From positions 139,202-203,201 of the forward strand of contig NZ_SUKC01000007.1 of NCBI RefSeq assembly GCF_005047635.1: a stretch of 64,000 nt of DNA, given 5' to 3'. This document shows, piece by piece, positions 24,103-34,107 of the stretch (positions within the stretch are counted from its first letter, which is position 1; each line of letters opens with the position of its first letter). A model generated the notes under the pieces. The model did not search any database, was not told the DNA's origin, and worked only from the letters and a program-made list of their open reading frames with translations. Both the position numbers and the translations under genes were made by a program. The stretch is from Arthrobacter sp. CAU 1506. GTDB taxonomy: Bacteria > Actinomycetota > Actinomycetes > Actinomycetales > Micrococcaceae.

Positions 24103-25596
24103 CTACCCGCGTAAATCCGGGATTCGCCCCAGTTCTGCGGATGAAACCCACAGTCCGTGGAAGGTCGGCCGGACATGGAGGGGGATGTGGACGGTGGCGA
24201 CGGGGCCGTCAGTGAACCGCGCCGTGTCGATGATGACAAGTTCGGTGCGGGCCGATTTCAGCCGGTTGATCAGGGCGAGCAGGTAGCCGTCGCCTTCCGG
24301 CGCATCGGGGCCGCGCTCTACAAACACGGGTTCCTGAATGTTGGCGTCGTCGCCGATGTACCACTGCTCGGATTCGCCCGTTTCTTGATCCAGATGGATC
24401 AGAGTGTTGAACCAGACGCCCTTGGCGATATCCGGATTGATTGGTTTGGTCCAGTCTCGGCCCGCCATGAAGCCGTGCCGATACTTCTTCGTTTGCAGCC
24501 GCTGGTCCATTTCCGGGAAGTCCACCGCGATTCCGTCGAGCAGGCGGCGTTGCTCGAAGTCGCTGCCAGGACGGTCCAAGTCGCACGTCCACCGCGTGAG
24601 GTAGAGCTGAGTCATGGACTGTTCAATCGGATTGCCGTTGATCTCAGGGAACGGTGCGGCCTCGCTGACGCAGAGGTCGATGTGGACGCGGCGGCCTTCA
24701 GTGAAGGCATTCAATGTGTGGAAAGACCACAGCGCCGGACCGTTGAAGTAGACGATGTCCTCGACAGAGCCATTCCGGGGGACGACCCCCAGATGCGTGG
24801 TCTGGCCCGGGTCCCACATCCAGCGCGGACCGCCTGCCATGACCCGCTCCAGATCAGTAGTCGCGGGCATGATGGGCAGAATGTTGTGTTCCTGCGTCAC
24901 CGCCCAGTCGTGGATAGCGCTCTGATAGGGCGGCAGGAACCATTGCTCTTTCGTCAGCCGGCCGGCTGCGTTGGCGGCGCCCAGGGCAATGTCGGAACTC
25001 ATTTCACCGGCTGCCGAATAACCGAAGAACACCCACTCGCCAGTCACCGGATCGATCTTCGGATGTGCAGTCATGGTTTTGCTGCGCAGGCGCCCCCCAA
25101 AGTCATGCTTGCCCAAGGTCCTAAGGGTCAGGGGGTCAAGCTGATGGGCCAACCCGTCCTCTTTCACGGAGAACAACTTGTTGGCGTGCCAAATCATGCT
25201 GGTGTTGGCGGTTGTCCGGTCCATTCCGGCAACGCTGGGGTCGTCCGTCCACGGATTGCGGTACTTGCCGAAGAGCGCCCGGCGCGCCTCGCGCTCCGCC
25301 TGGAACTTATCAGTGCGAACGTAGCGGGTGCGCATGTCCGCATGACCGTCGGCCAGCACGTACATCGACACCATGCCGTCGCCGTTGATGTAGATATCGT
25401 CGTCGAACATGGGCGGGAAGGCAGGGTCGGGCCCGCAGCGGTACAGCACTCCTGACAGCTGCGGAGGCAGCGTGCCATCGATTTCAAGCGAATAGATATC
25501 GTTTTCCATCCGTCCGGGACGGTTTATCCCGGTGAATGCACTTGTATCCGGAAATTGATTCTTGGATATTGACCGCGTTTCGGTCTGAGCAGTCAT
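24103..25596 (-). CDS. Carotenoid-cleavage-dioxygenase family enzyme, stilbene/lignostilbene-type (copy 2)
   Basis: Close paralogue of the enzyme at 15885-17375, 497 residues, identical at most positions by eye. His ligands are near 178 (TAHPKID), 229 (IHDWAVTQEH), 293 (SFHTLNAF) and 480 (FHGLWV). Tyr112 (FGKYRNPW) and Lys145 (FSVKEDG) keep the 33-residue spacing of the phenol-binding pair of stilbene oxygenases. Differences lie near the pocket, e.g. FGAYRNPY in copy 1 and FGKYRNPW here, which could change substrate size. AAGGAG lies 6-7 nt before the ATG. It is followed by an aldehyde dehydrogenase and preceded by a GMC oxidoreductase on the same strand. Confidence 0.88.
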   Translation of the reverse strand: MTAQTETRSISKNQFPDTSAFTGINRPGRMENDIYSLEIDGTLPPQLSGVLYRCGPDPAFPPMFDDDIYINGDGMVSMYVLADGHADMRTRYVRTDKFQAEREARRALFGKYRNPWTDDPSVAGMDRTTANTSMIWHANKLFSVKEDGLAHQLDPLTLRTLGKHDFGGRLRSKTMTAHPKIDPVTGEWVFFGYSAAGEMSSDIALGAANAAGRLTKEQWFLPPYQSAIHDWAVTQEHNILPIMPATTDLERVMAGGPRWMWDPGQTTHLGVVPRNGSVEDIVYFNGPALWSFHTLNAFTEGRRVHIDLCVSEAAPFPEINGNPIEQSMTQLYLTRWTCDLDRPGSDFEQRRLLDGIAVDFPEMDQRLQTKKYRHGFMAGRDWTKPINPDIAKGVWFNTLIHLDQETGESEQWYIGDDANIQEPVFVERGPDAPEGDGYLLALINRLKSARTELVIIDTARFTDGPVATVHIPLHVRPTFHGLWVSSAELGRIPDLRG

Positions 25597-25683
25597 AGTA
25601 AACTCCTTATCGTCAATTGATGCGGGAATTCCCGCCTCAACTTGTGCACAGGTCGATCGGGGGCTTGCGGCCTGAAATGCGTT

Positions 25684-27216
25684 TTAGAGGGACCTTCCGG
25701 AGATCCTGGACGCCATGAGTTCGGCCATTGCAATGACAGTGAGGTTGATATTTCCGCTGACGACCGTGGGCATCACCGATGCATCGATGACACGGAGCCC
25801 CTCGAGACCAATCACCTTGCAGTCCGGGGTCACAACGGCCGCGGGGTCGTTCGCGGCGCCCATCCGGGCGGTCGACGAAAGATGCATGACGTCCTTGACC
25901 ATGGAGAGGATTTCCTCGTCGTTGCGTGGCAGGTTCGCCTCACCGGTGGTTATCCGCCGCATCGAGGGGTGATCCAGCATCGGCTCGATCCTCGCCACGG
26001 CATCCCGCATGCGAACTAAATCCCGCTCGTCCGTCAGCAGGTCCATCTCCAGGTACGGGTCCTCGAACGGATCGGCGGACTTTAGGGTGAACCTGCCGCG
26101 GGAATAGGCCTGATTGAGCTGTACCGCGATGCCCGCTGTCGGCTGGCCAAACCAGTAGTTGTGGTTGCTGGCCATGATCATCATGTCGTTGCGGCGGCCC
26201 TCCCCCAACTCGGAGGAATAACGCACGACGACATTTGTCGGCCGGTTGCCGACGCATATCTGCGATTCGGGAGTCACCGGCACCTGAACGAAGATGACGG
26301 CATGGTCCTGGTGCCCTTCGCCGACGGGGAGCACTGTTACCGGCTTCACTCCGATGGCCTCTAAAGCAGCCTCCGGACCGATTCCGGACCGGAGGAGAAT
26401 TCCCGGACTATGCACGGCGCCCGCGGCAAGTAACACTTCGCCGGCATCCGGTGCTACGTGGAATGATTCACCGGAAGCCAGCAGGACGCCGACGGCCCGG
26501 CCGCCGTCCAAGAGGATGCGGTCGACATGGGCGTTGCCGCGGATGGTGAGATTGTCCCGGTCTCTAGCGGGCTCCAGGTACGCGTCGTTGGTGGACACCC
26601 GGAATCCGTCCCTGATATTCATCGCGAAGGCGGCCACTCCGGCTCCGTCCGGCGAGTTGTGGTCCGGGTCCCACGCGTAGCCGGCGTGCAGGGCTGCGTC
26701 ACGAAGGGCGACGTCCATTCCGCCCCAACCCTCCTCGAGTTCACGGTAGACGGGAATGGGACCGGAGGCTCCGTGGTGTTCCATCTCGGGGAAGTCGTGG
26801 TCGGACTCCAACTTGATGAATGCCGGGAGTATGTCGTCATACGACCAGCCGTCGGCACCCATCCGCACCCATTCGGCGAAATCTTCCGGAACCCCCCGGA
26901 TGGCGCAGAGGCCGTTGACTGTTGAACTGCCGCCCAAGCCGCGGCCGCGCCGATAGGGAAAGGCGGGCTGGCTGGGATGCCGGCGGGCCGTGGGGCCGAT
27001 CCAGAAGTATTCAGGATCGATTTCTTCCCGGTCCGGCGACAATGCCAGGCCGCGGCCGAGGTTACGGTCTCGGAACTGTTCCGGCGTGTCGGCGGACCGA
27101 TAGTCCGGGCCTGCCTCCAGCAACAGCACTTTGACAGTCGGATCTTCGGACAGCCGGCCCGCGAGTGCGGCGCCGGATGAGCCTGCGCCGACAATAATGT
27201 AGTCCCACATTCCCAT
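25684..27216 (-). CDS. GMC-family FAD-dependent oxidoreductase
   Basis: Flavoprotein of about 510 residues in the glucose-methanol-choline family, which oxidises alcohols to aldehydes. The N-terminal dinucleotide motif YIIVGAGSSGAALAGRL binds FAD, followed by LLLEAGPD and GRGLGGSSTVNG. The catalytic His is in MHLSSTARMG, and SGNINLTVIAMAE gives the second active-site Asn. ATG 27216 is preceded by GGAGAG; an ATG at 27252 is possible. It is first in the oxygenase 2 series behind the shared promoter at 27310-27349. A benzylic or allylic alcohol is a plausible substrate. Confidence 0.88.
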   Translation of the reverse strand: MGMWDYIIVGAGSSGAALAGRLSEDPTVKVLLLEAGPDYRSADTPEQFRDRNLGRGLALSPDREEIDPEYFWIGPTARRHPSQPAFPYRRGRGLGGSSTVNGLCAIRGVPEDFAEWVRMGADGWSYDDILPAFIKLESDHDFPEMEHHGASGPIPVYRELEEGWGGMDVALRDAALHAGYAWDPDHNSPDGAGVAAFAMNIRDGFRVSTNDAYLEPARDRDNLTIRGNAHVDRILLDGGRAVGVLLASGESFHVAPDAGEVLLAAGAVHSPGILLRSGIGPEAALEAIGVKPVTVLPVGEGHQDHAVIFVQVPVTPESQICVGNRPTNVVVRYSSELGEGRRNDMMIMASNHNYWFGQPTAGIAVQLNQAYSRGRFTLKSADPFEDPYLEMDLLTDERDLVRMRDAVARIEPMLDHPSMRRITTGEANLPRNDEEILSMVKDVMHLSSTARMGAANDPAAVVTPDCKVIGLEGLRVIDASVMPTVVSGNINLTVIAMAELMASRISGRSL

Positions 27217-27309
27217 AGTTGCTCTCCACTGAGTGACTTGGCAGCTCTTCATTGAGTCAGGCGTGGGCGTCGAAGACGATAACGCATCCCGGGCCTGGCA
27301 GTGGACTTG

Positions 27310-27349
27310 AGCCTAGGTCAAAGAGCCATCTATGACAACCTTCTTTGCA
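27310..27349 (-). promoter_or_regulatory. Promoter of oxygenase operon 2 with conserved upstream box
   Basis: Read on the minus strand: TGCAAAGAAGG, -35 TTGTCA (27333-27338), a 17-bp spacer and -10 TAGGCT (27310-27315). It lies about 95-130 nt before the GMC gene start and repeats the elements found at 17494-17533 with identical spacing. Confidence 0.65.
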
Positions 27350-27679
27350 TATTTACCTGGAAGATTTCCATTCAAGACCCAGTTGCTAACGGAGAAACGA
27401 GCCACTTCGCCCTAAAACCCTACTCAAGCTACATTCCATGACGCAGGTCACAGCGGCTGCGGAAATGGTTGTTGAGAGCGCGCCAGCCGCGAACCTACGC
27501 TGTTGACAGTCCGGATCAAGGGCGGGAAGCGTCATGGGTCTTCGATGACGGTGGGAACTTCTCAAGGGGATGCCGGTCCTTCGGCTGGCCCCTAAGCCGG
27601 AACCAGCGCGTTCGGCCGCGGACGGATGACGGCGTCAGGGCACGGAAGAGCAACCGGGTGCATCACGTCGTCTAGTCCA

Positions 27680-27715
27680 CGGGAGGCCTCGGTTCTGACG
27701 AACCGAGGCCTCCCG
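27680..27715. terminator. Perfect 16-bp hairpin after the aldehyde dehydrogenase
   Basis: Stem 27680-27695 with 27700-27715 and loop TGAC, starting 16 bp after the stop of the minus-strand gene at 27732. There is no T-run. It is probably the 3' end of the ThDP/ALDH transcript. Confidence 0.7.
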
Positions 27716-27731
27716 TTCAAGATGGTGACCC

Positions 27732-29147
27732 TTAGGTCAGCGCGGTGGTCACCGACTTAACCCGCGTGTAGCTCTCCAGCGCGTACACCGAGAGGTCCTT
27801 GGCGTTGCCGGAGTGCTTGAAGCCACCGTGCGGGGCCTCGGCCGGGCAGACCTGGTGGCAGTTGATCCAGGTCTCGCCGTAGTCCAGCGCGTTGATCACA
27901 CGGTTGGCGCGGCCCAGGTCGCGCGTCCAGACGCTGGCGGCCAACCCGTAGTTGCTGTCGTTGGCCAACGCGATCGCCTCGTCCTCATCGGCCACCGGCT
28001 GAATGGTGATCACCGGCCCGAAGAGCTCCTCCTGCACAATCTCGTCGTCCTGTCGGACCCCGGCCACGACCGTGGGGGCCAGGAAATTTCCCGGCCCGTG
28101 CACCGTTCCACCGGTGAGCACGCGGGCGTGTTCCGGCAACCGGTCGAGGTATCCCTTGACCCGCTCCAGTTGGGCAGCACTGTTGAGCGGCCCGATGTCG
28201 GACACCCCGTCCGCTGGTCCGCCAAAAGTGGTCGCGGCCGCTGCCTTGGCCAACTGCTCGCACATCTCCTCATACACGTCCTGATGCACCAGCACCCGGG
28301 TGATCGCGGTGCAGTCCTGGCCGGCGTTGAAGAATCCGTGGAGGGCAAGGCTCTTCGCCGTCGCGGCGATATCGACGTCGTCGAACACCAATGCAGGGGC
28401 CTTGCCGCCCAGCTCCAGGTGCACATCCTTGAGACCGTCGGCGGCGCTGGCCATGACCTGGCGGCCCGCGCGGGTGCTGCCGGTGATGGCAACAAGTTCC
28501 GGCAGCGGATGCGCCACCAGCGCACGTCCGGTCTCCCGGTCCCCGCAGACCACGTTCAGCACTCCCGGCGGCAGATACTCTTGGGCCATTTGTGCCAGCA
28601 GCACAGTGCTGTAGGGGGTGGTTTCGGCGGGCTTGATCACCAGGGTATTTCCCGTGGACAGTGCAGCGCCGATCTTCCATACGGCCATCATCAGCGGATA
28701 GTTCCACGGCGTGATCTGGGCGACGACGCCGATCGGCTCGCGCCGCGTGTGGGTGGAGAAGCCGGACAGGTACTCCACCTGCCCCATCCCGGTGAGGGTG
28801 CGGGCCGCCCCGGCAAAGAACCGCAGCTGGTCGGCGGAGCGCAGCACTTCAATGGTCCGGGTGGCCTCGCGGGGCTTGCCCGTGCAGGTCAATTCCGCGT
28901 CGGTGAAAAGGTCCGCATTCGACTCGATCAGGTCGGCCAGCTTCAGCAGTACGCGCTGGCGTTCGGCCGGCGTGCTGCGCTTCCACATCTTGAAAGCGGT
29001 GGCCGCGGCCCACACGGCGTCGTCGACCACCTCGGCGGAGCTGTTCGGCGAGGTGCCCACCGGCTTGCCGGTGGCCGGGTCGTGGAAGGTCAAGACCTCA
29101 TCGCAGGTGACTACCTGCCCATTGATGACATTTCCGAGCGTGATCAT
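27732..29147 (-). CDS. Aldehyde dehydrogenase, aminobutyraldehyde/betaine-aldehyde-like
   Basis: NAD-dependent aldehyde dehydrogenase of 471 residues. General base Glu245 lies in LELGGKAP and the nucleophile Cys279 in [11 protein letters not shown], a context common in gamma-aminobutyraldehyde and betaine aldehyde dehydrogenases. The ATG overlaps the stop of the ThDP enzyme as ATGA, so the pair is coupled. This suggests that the ThDP enzyme releases an aldehyde which this enzyme oxidises. The amino-aldehyde preference is only suggested by similarity. Confidence 0.88.
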   Translation of the reverse strand: MITLGNVINGQVVTCDEVLTFHDPATGKPVGTSPNSSAEVVDDAVWAAATAFKMWKRSTPAERQRVLLKLADLIESNADLFTDAELTCTGKPREATRTIEVLRSADQLRFFAGAARTLTGMGQVEYLSGFSTHTRREPIGVVAQITPWNYPLMMAVWKIGAALSTGNTLVIKPAETTPYSTVLLAQMAQEYLPPGVLNVVCGDRETGRALVAHPLPELVAITGSTRAGRQVMASAADGLKDVHLELGGKAPALVFDDVDIAATAKSLALHGFFNAGQDCTAITRVLVHQDVYEEMCEQLAKAAAATTFGGPADGVSDIGPLNSAAQLERVKGYLDRLPEHARVLTGGTVHGPGNFLAPTVVAGVRQDDEIVQEELFGPVITIQPVADEDEAIALANDSNYGLAASVWTRDLGRANRVINALDYGETWINCHQVCPAEAPHGGFKHSGNAKDLSVYALESYTRVKSVTTALT

Positions 29148-30796
29148 GCTGTCAGGCTCTCCTTTTCAATAGCGGGTCCTCGTGTCTCAGGGTCGACCAC
29201 GAGGTGGATCAGGGCAGGGCCGTCGAACGCCGCGGCCTCCGCGTAGGCCTCGGCGAAGTCGGCGACGTCGGTCAACTGCCGCCCGTAGGCTCCATAGGCG
29301 CGGGCCAGCGCCGCGAAGTCGGGGTTGACCAATTCGGTGGCGCTGGGACGCCCCGGGTATTCCCGCTCCTGGTGCTGCCGGATGGTCCCGTAGCAGGAGT
29401 TGTCCACCACCAGCACCACCATGTTGGCCTTTTGTGCGACGGCGGTGGCCAGTTCCTGCCCATTCATCAGGAAGCAGCCATCACCGGCGACGGACAACAC
29501 CTGCCGGTCCGGAAAGACCAGGCTCGCCGCGACAGCAGCCGGGATGCCCACGCCCATCGCGCCATTCTTCGGGCCCACCACGGACGGGTAGGAGCGCGAG
29601 GGCAGGAAGCGCTGCGGCCAGATGGCGTGATTGCCCGCGCCGTAGGTGACCACTGCGTCGGCTGGCAGCAGCGACCGGAGCTGCTCCATCACCGCGCTCA
29701 GGTCCACGCCGCTCCCGCCGTCGCGCAGCGGCGTGGAGTAGGTGTCCCAGTTCCGCCTGCCCTCGGCCAGCCAGCCAAGGGCATCTTCCCGGAACTGCGC
29801 CTGGACGGCGGCCCGTTCGACGAAGCGCGATGGGGAGACCAACAGCTGCAGATCGGTGCGGCCGAAGTGCGCGGTGGCTTCTGGGTCGGCGCTGATCACG
29901 ACGGTGCGTGCCTCTAGCCCCAGCGTGTAGCCGTCGCTGAGCACGTCCGAGCGCACGGCACCCAGGTAGACGATCAGGTCGGCCCGTCCCGCGTAATCGC
30001 TCAGCTGCTTGCTGCGGCCGTAGCCCAGCATGCCCACGTAGCTGGTGCTGTCGTTGTCGATCACGTCGTAGGAGCGGAAATCAGTGGCCACCGGCAGTGC
30101 CTTCGCTTCGGCCCATTTGGCCAGCGCGACAGCGGAGTCCGGGCTCCAGCGCTCACCGCCGGCGATCACCAGCGGTCGCTCGGCCGCGTCGATCAGGGCT
30201 TCGACCGCGGCCAGGTCCGCGTCGGAGACTTCGGTAGAGGCCAACGGGCGGGTAGGGGCCACGCGAGCGGACACCCGCTCGCGCAGCACCTCCTCGGGCA
30301 GTCCGATGATGACTGGGCCGGGCCGGCCGGACGCCGCCACATGCATCGCCTCGGCCACCAAGGCCCCGGCTTGGTCCGGAGCGTCGAGTACGTAAACCCG
30401 CTTGGCTGTCGAACCGAACCAGCCCTCCAGCGAGAACTCTTGGAAGGCCTCGTGGCCGCGTTGGGCGGTGGGAATCAAACCGACGAAAAGCACCATCGGT
30501 GTCCCGTCCTGCCAAGCGGTGTGCACCGAAATCATCGCGTTCGCCGCTCCCGGCCCGCGGGTGACCATGGCGACGCCCGGGGTTCCGGTGAGCCGCCCCT
30601 CGGTCAGCGCCATGATTCCGGCGCCACCCTCCTGCCGACACACCACGGTGCGGATCGTGGAGTCATAGAGTCCATCGAGTGTGTCGAGGTAGCTCTCCCC
30701 CGGCACGCAATAGACACGCTGCACGCCCAGTGCTTCAAGTTGGCGCACGATCAGGTGTCCTGCGCTGGTGGTCGAGGTTTCTTGTACTGCGTTCAC
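29144..30796 (-). CDS. ThDP-dependent enzyme, acetolactate-synthase-like (C-C lyase/carboligase)
   Basis: Thiamine-diphosphate enzyme of 550 residues. The catalytic Glu56 is in CRQEGGAG; the Mg/ThDP motif is [10 protein letters not shown] followed by [19 protein letters not shown]. The latter resembles biosynthetic acetolactate synthases, but no small subunit is present. It is cotranscribed with an aldehyde dehydrogenase downstream and an MHS transporter upstream, which points to a catabolic C-C cleavage or decarboxylation of a keto compound. The GTG start at 30796 has only a weak ribosome site. Confidence 0.85.
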   Translation of the reverse strand: MNAVQETSTTSAGHLIVRQLEALGVQRVYCVPGESYLDTLDGLYDSTIRTVVCRQEGGAGIMALTEGRLTGTPGVAMVTRGPGAANAMISVHTAWQDGTPMVLFVGLIPTAQRGHEAFQEFSLEGWFGSTAKRVYVLDAPDQAGALVAEAMHVAASGRPGPVIIGLPEEVLRERVSARVAPTRPLASTEVSDADLAAVEALIDAAERPLVIAGGERWSPDSAVALAKWAEAKALPVATDFRSYDVIDNDSTSYVGMLGYGRSKQLSDYAGRADLIVYLGAVRSDVLSDGYTLGLEARTVVISADPEATAHFGRTDLQLLVSPSRFVERAAVQAQFREDALGWLAEGRRNWDTYSTPLRDGGSGVDLSAVMEQLRSLLPADAVVTYGAGNHAIWPQRFLPSRSYPSVVGPKNGAMGVGIPAAVAASLVFPDRQVLSVAGDGCFLMNGQELATAVAQKANMVVLVVDNSCYGTIRQHQEREYPGRPSATELVNPDFAALARAYGAYGRQLTDVADFAEAYAEAAAFDGPALIHLVVDPETRGPAIEKESLTA

Positions 30797-30840
30797 TGCT
30801 GTCCGTTCTGCCGGGTGCCGTTGAATCGTTCGGTGCCGTG

Positions 30841-32190
30841 TCAGTGCCGGCCGGTGCCGGTCAGTTCGCCATCGAACTCCAGCGCGGCGGCCTCATCCTC
30901 TGCTTCGCGCTTGGCGGCCACTTTGCGGGAGCCGGCGCCAATCGCTCCGATCATGCTCACCAGCGAGACTCCCATCAGCAGCAGGGCCACGCCCCACGAG
31001 GCGTTGCCGTTGGCCACCAGCAGTGTCTGGGCGATGATCGGCAGGAAGCCCCCGATGATGCCGAAGACGTTGTAGGAGACGGCCATGGCACTGTACCGGT
31101 ACTGGGCCGGGAAGATACCGGCGAGCAGCGACCCGATCGGGCCGTAGGGGATGGTCAGCGAGGCCATGCCGATGATGATGCCGAGGGTCACCAGCACGGG
31201 GTTGGCGGTATCGACCAAGGCGAAAACCGGGAAGGCCAGCACTGCGGAGATCAGGGCGCCGGAAGCGCAGACCCGCCAGGCTCCGAAGCGGTCGGCCAGC
31301 CTGCCGGAGACAATGATGACCACGATCTGGGCCAGCGCGCCGAACAGGGTTGCGTTGAGCATGGTCTGGCGCTCCATGCCCAGGACCGTTGTGCCGTAGC
31401 TGATCATGAAGGTGGTGATGATGAAGAACCCGGAGCCGCCCAGCAACGCGGCCATGCCGCCGAGAATCATGCGGCCGCCGGTGTGGCGGACTGCCGCGGC
31501 GAGCGGGACCTTCACAACCTTCTGCGTGGCCTGCAGTTGTTTGAAGATGGGCGATTCCTCCACGCGGTAGCGCAGGTACAGGCCGACGCCGAGGAACGGG
31601 AAAGCCAGCAGGAACGGGATGCGCCAGCCCCAGGACAGGAAGTCTTCCTCAGGCAGGGTTGCGACGATAGCCAAGGCGCCGGTGGATAGTAGGGTGGCCA
31701 CCGGCGAGCCCAGCTGCGGGATGGCGGCGTAGATACCGTGCTTCTTCTTCGGCGCGTGCTCCATCACCAGCACCATGGCGCCGCCCCATTCGCCGCCGGC
31801 GGAGATGCCCTGGCACAGGCGCATGAGCAGCAGCGCGAGTGGCGCGAGCAGACCAGCAGTTGCGTATGGCGGAAGCAGACCGATAATGCCGGTGGACAGG
31901 CCCATCAGCGCGATCGACCCGACGACGGCGGCGCGGCGGCCAATCCTATCGCCCACGTGGCCGAAAATAATCGCGCCCAGGGGCCGGGCGACGAAACCGG
32001 CCGCGAACGTGGCGAAGGAGAGCATCGTGGCCACGGCGAGGTCGTGGGCCGGGAAGAAGAGATGTGTGAAGACGACGGCTGACGCCGTGCCGTAAAGAAT
32101 GTAGTCGTACCATTCCATCGCGGTGCCGGCGAAAGCCGACGCTGCGACGCGCTTCAGCTCGCGGGGCGAAGTAGTGCTCGTGGATGACAT
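30841..32190 (-). CDS. MFS transporter, metabolite:H+ symporter (MHS) family
   Basis: Membrane symporter of about 449 residues with GTAMEWYDYILYG, GDRIGRRAAVVG and SAGGEWGGAMVLVMEHAP, the MHS hallmarks. ATG 32190 has AGGAG 6 nt upstream. It is first in the operon with the ThDP enzyme and aldehyde dehydrogenase and divergent from the PucR gene. It probably imports the substrate of this cluster and is controlled by PucR; the substrate is unknown. Confidence 0.88.
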   Translation of the reverse strand: MSSTSTTSPRELKRVAASAFAGTAMEWYDYILYGTASAVVFTHLFFPAHDLAVATMLSFATFAAGFVARPLGAIIFGHVGDRIGRRAAVVGSIALMGLSTGIIGLLPPYATAGLLAPLALLLMRLCQGISAGGEWGGAMVLVMEHAPKKKHGIYAAIPQLGSPVATLLSTGALAIVATLPEEDFLSWGWRIPFLLAFPFLGVGLYLRYRVEESPIFKQLQATQKVVKVPLAAAVRHTGGRMILGGMAALLGGSGFFIITTFMISYGTTVLGMERQTMLNATLFGALAQIVVIIVSGRLADRFGAWRVCASGALISAVLAFPVFALVDTANPVLVTLGIIIGMASLTIPYGPIGSLLAGIFPAQYRYSAMAVSYNVFGIIGGFLPIIAQTLLVANGNASWGVALLLMGVSLVSMIGAIGAGSRKVAAKREAEDEAAALEFDGELTGTGRH

Positions 32191-32400
32191 GCGGTCTCCT
32201 GATGCGAGTGCCGACCGCCTGCTGCGGTCTTGACCTGTATCACGGAAGCCTGCCAGTCGGCGGCGACTACTCAACATCGCCCCCGCGTACAATTGCCGGA
32301 GCCATCTATCCGTGGCGGACAGTGCTTGAGAGGTCCGGGGCGCGCAAGCTGGGACGTCGGGTTAGGCAGGATCCGGCAGGCAGAGGGGAGACCGGCAAGA

Positions 32401-33933
32401 ATGTTACGACTATCCACGGTCCTGGTTTCGCCAGGGCTGGGGCTGACCCGCGTCGGTCCCGCCACCGGCGCAGACCCTGAGGTCAAGTGGGCCCACGTGA
32501 GTGAGCTGCCCGACCCCACGCCCTGGCTGGCCGGTAACGAACTGCTGCTGACCACCGGCATGGATCTCTTCCGGGATGATGCTGCCACCGACGCCTACTG
32601 CGCCAGGCTGGCCGCGGCTGGCGTGGCCGCTTTGGGGTTGAGCACGGGTGCTTCCCTGCCGCATCCGCAGATGCCGCCGCGGCTACCGGCCGCCGCGGAG
32701 AACGCGGGCTTGGAACTGGTTCACGTGCCCGAGAGCACCCCGTTGCAAGCGGTGGTTCGCCGAGTCAGCGATGCCCTGAACGAAGAGCAGATGGAGCCGC
32801 TGCGGCGCGCCCTACTAGCGCAGCGCCAGCTCAGCGAAGCCGCCACCGGCCCCGACGGCGTTACGGCCGTGCTTCAAGCCCTGGCGGCCAATACGACCAT
32901 CACCGCGGCGGTCTATGACCCTACCCTGCAGCGATTGACCAGTACCGGGGCCGCCGCCGAGGCACAGTTCGCGTCCCGGCGCTCGGAGATTTCGGCCCGG
33001 ACACTCGAAGGGCTGCGCTGGACTATCGCCGACGACCGCGCCGCGGAATCCACCGTGGTGGCCCCGCTCGGCTCCCAAGGACGGCTGCGCGGGGTGATGA
33101 TCGCGGTCAAGTCCGGCGCCATGACCACCTACGACCGGGCGCTGCTGGCCATGGTGTTCTCGCTGCTGAGCGTGCTGCTGGAGCTGCGGCACTCCAGCAC
33201 GTACCAGCAGCGCAGGGCACGCGACAGGGCGGTCGATGCGCTGCTGGCCGGGAACCTGACTGAAGTCGAGGCCACGGTGCGCTTGGCCCGGGCCGGTGTG
33301 GAGTGTTCCGCGCTTCAGGCGGTAGCGCTTCCGGCCGCGCTCGGGGAGCCCAGGGTGACGTCGCTGGTCTCGCAACTACAGGGCGAGTGCACGGATGTCT
33401 TGGCCCGCGAGCGCACCGACGAGTGGGTGCTGTTGCTGTGCGACCCAGAGCCGGGTGTCGCTGCCCTGCTGTCCGATTTGATCGGCCGGTCGGGGGCCGG
33501 CCCGGCCGGCATCGGCACAGAGGTGAGCCCGGAACGCGCTGCGCTCAGCCTCCGCCAAGCCCGCCGCGCCCAGGCCTTGGCCGCGAGCCGCAAGGTGGAG
33601 TGCGTCGTGCTCCCGGACAGCGCCGGCTACCGCGCCATGCTAATGCTCGGCGACGCCGCCGAACGGGGCAGTTTCGCGGACACGGTGCTGGCACCGCTGG
33701 ACGAGCAGGACGCACGGGGGAACAGCGATCTGGTCCAGGCGCTGCACGCCTATCTGGAGAACACCTCGAATGTAGAGGCGGCGGCCACCCAGCTCGGAGT
33801 GCACCGCCACACCATGCGGGCGCGGCTGGCAAAAATCGCGGAGCTGACCCAGCGCGACCTGGCCAACTCGGCGGACCTGCTGGAACTCTGGTTGGCCTGC
33901 GAGTTCCGCGCCCTGGCCCGCGAGGCCAGCTGA
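32401..33933 (+). CDS. PucR-family transcriptional regulator
   Basis: Regulator of 510 residues. The N-terminal PucR domain (LRLSTVLVSPGLGL, SELPDPTPWLAGNELLLTTG) senses a ligand; a GGDEF-like middle region follows; the C-terminal HTH_30 domain is VEAAATQLGVHRHTMRARLAK. ATG 32401 is preceded by GGGGAG at 10 nt. PucR-type proteins control purine, amino acid or amine degradation, usually as activators of a divergent operon, here MHS-ThDP-ALDH. The last codons lie inside a 37-bp tandem repeat. Confidence 0.9.
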   Translation: MLRLSTVLVSPGLGLTRVGPATGADPEVKWAHVSELPDPTPWLAGNELLLTTGMDLFRDDAATDAYCARLAAAGVAALGLSTGASLPHPQMPPRLPAAAENAGLELVHVPESTPLQAVVRRVSDALNEEQMEPLRRALLAQRQLSEAATGPDGVTAVLQALAANTTITAAVYDPTLQRLTSTGAAAEAQFASRRSEISARTLEGLRWTIADDRAAESTVVAPLGSQGRLRGVMIAVKSGAMTTYDRALLAMVFSLLSVLLELRHSSTYQQRRARDRAVDALLAGNLTEVEATVRLARAGVECSALQAVALPAALGEPRVTSLVSQLQGECTDVLARERTDEWVLLLCDPEPGVAALLSDLIGRSGAGPAGIGTEVSPERAALSLRQARRAQALAASRKVECVVLPDSAGYRAMLMLGDAAERGSFADTVLAPLDEQDARGNSDLVQALHAYLENTSNVEAAATQLGVHRHTMRARLAKIAELTQRDLANSADLLELWLACEFRALAREAS

Positions 33934-34025
33934 CCGTCCACGAGCCCATGCGGCCCGCGAGGCCAGCTGACCGTCCACGAGCCCATGCGGCCCGCGAGAC
34001 CGGCTGACCATCCCAGAGCCCCTGC
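33915..34025. repeat. Three tandem copies of a 37-bp unit at the 3' end of the PucR gene
   Basis: Copies start at 33915, 33952 and 33989. The first two are identical over 37 bp; the third has several changes. Each copy includes the in-frame-type end CGAGGCCAGCTGA or a variant, so the repeat unit spans the PucR stop codon. Because 37 is not a multiple of three the copies shift frame, so they look like a replication-slippage duplication rather than coding repeats. Confidence 0.85.
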
Positions 34026-34107
34026 GCGCTGAGCCGCGCCGACACCTAAGCGTCCAAGACGCCGTCCCACAACCGCGACGACAACTGAACCGCGGGGCCC
34101 GCGGGAC

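Larger units (their letters stand above)
27217..27731. other. Intergenic region between the GMC gene and the next minus-strand operon
   Basis: About 515 bp without a supported gene. The GMC-proximal part holds the promoter at 27310-27349; the other end holds the hairpin at 27680-27715. The middle (about 27360-27680) contains a short open frame on the plus strand with no ribosome site or family resemblance, and I see nothing else definite in it. Confidence 0.6.

Noticed and set aside
29144..30796. Biosynthetic acetolactate synthase (ilvB)
   Set aside because: No small subunit or ilvC/ilvD genes are adjacent; it is coupled to an aldehyde dehydrogenase and an MHS importer.
33915..34025. Tandem 37-bp units considered as a CRISPR array
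   Set aside because: Copies are directly adjacent with no spacers and include a gene's stop codon.
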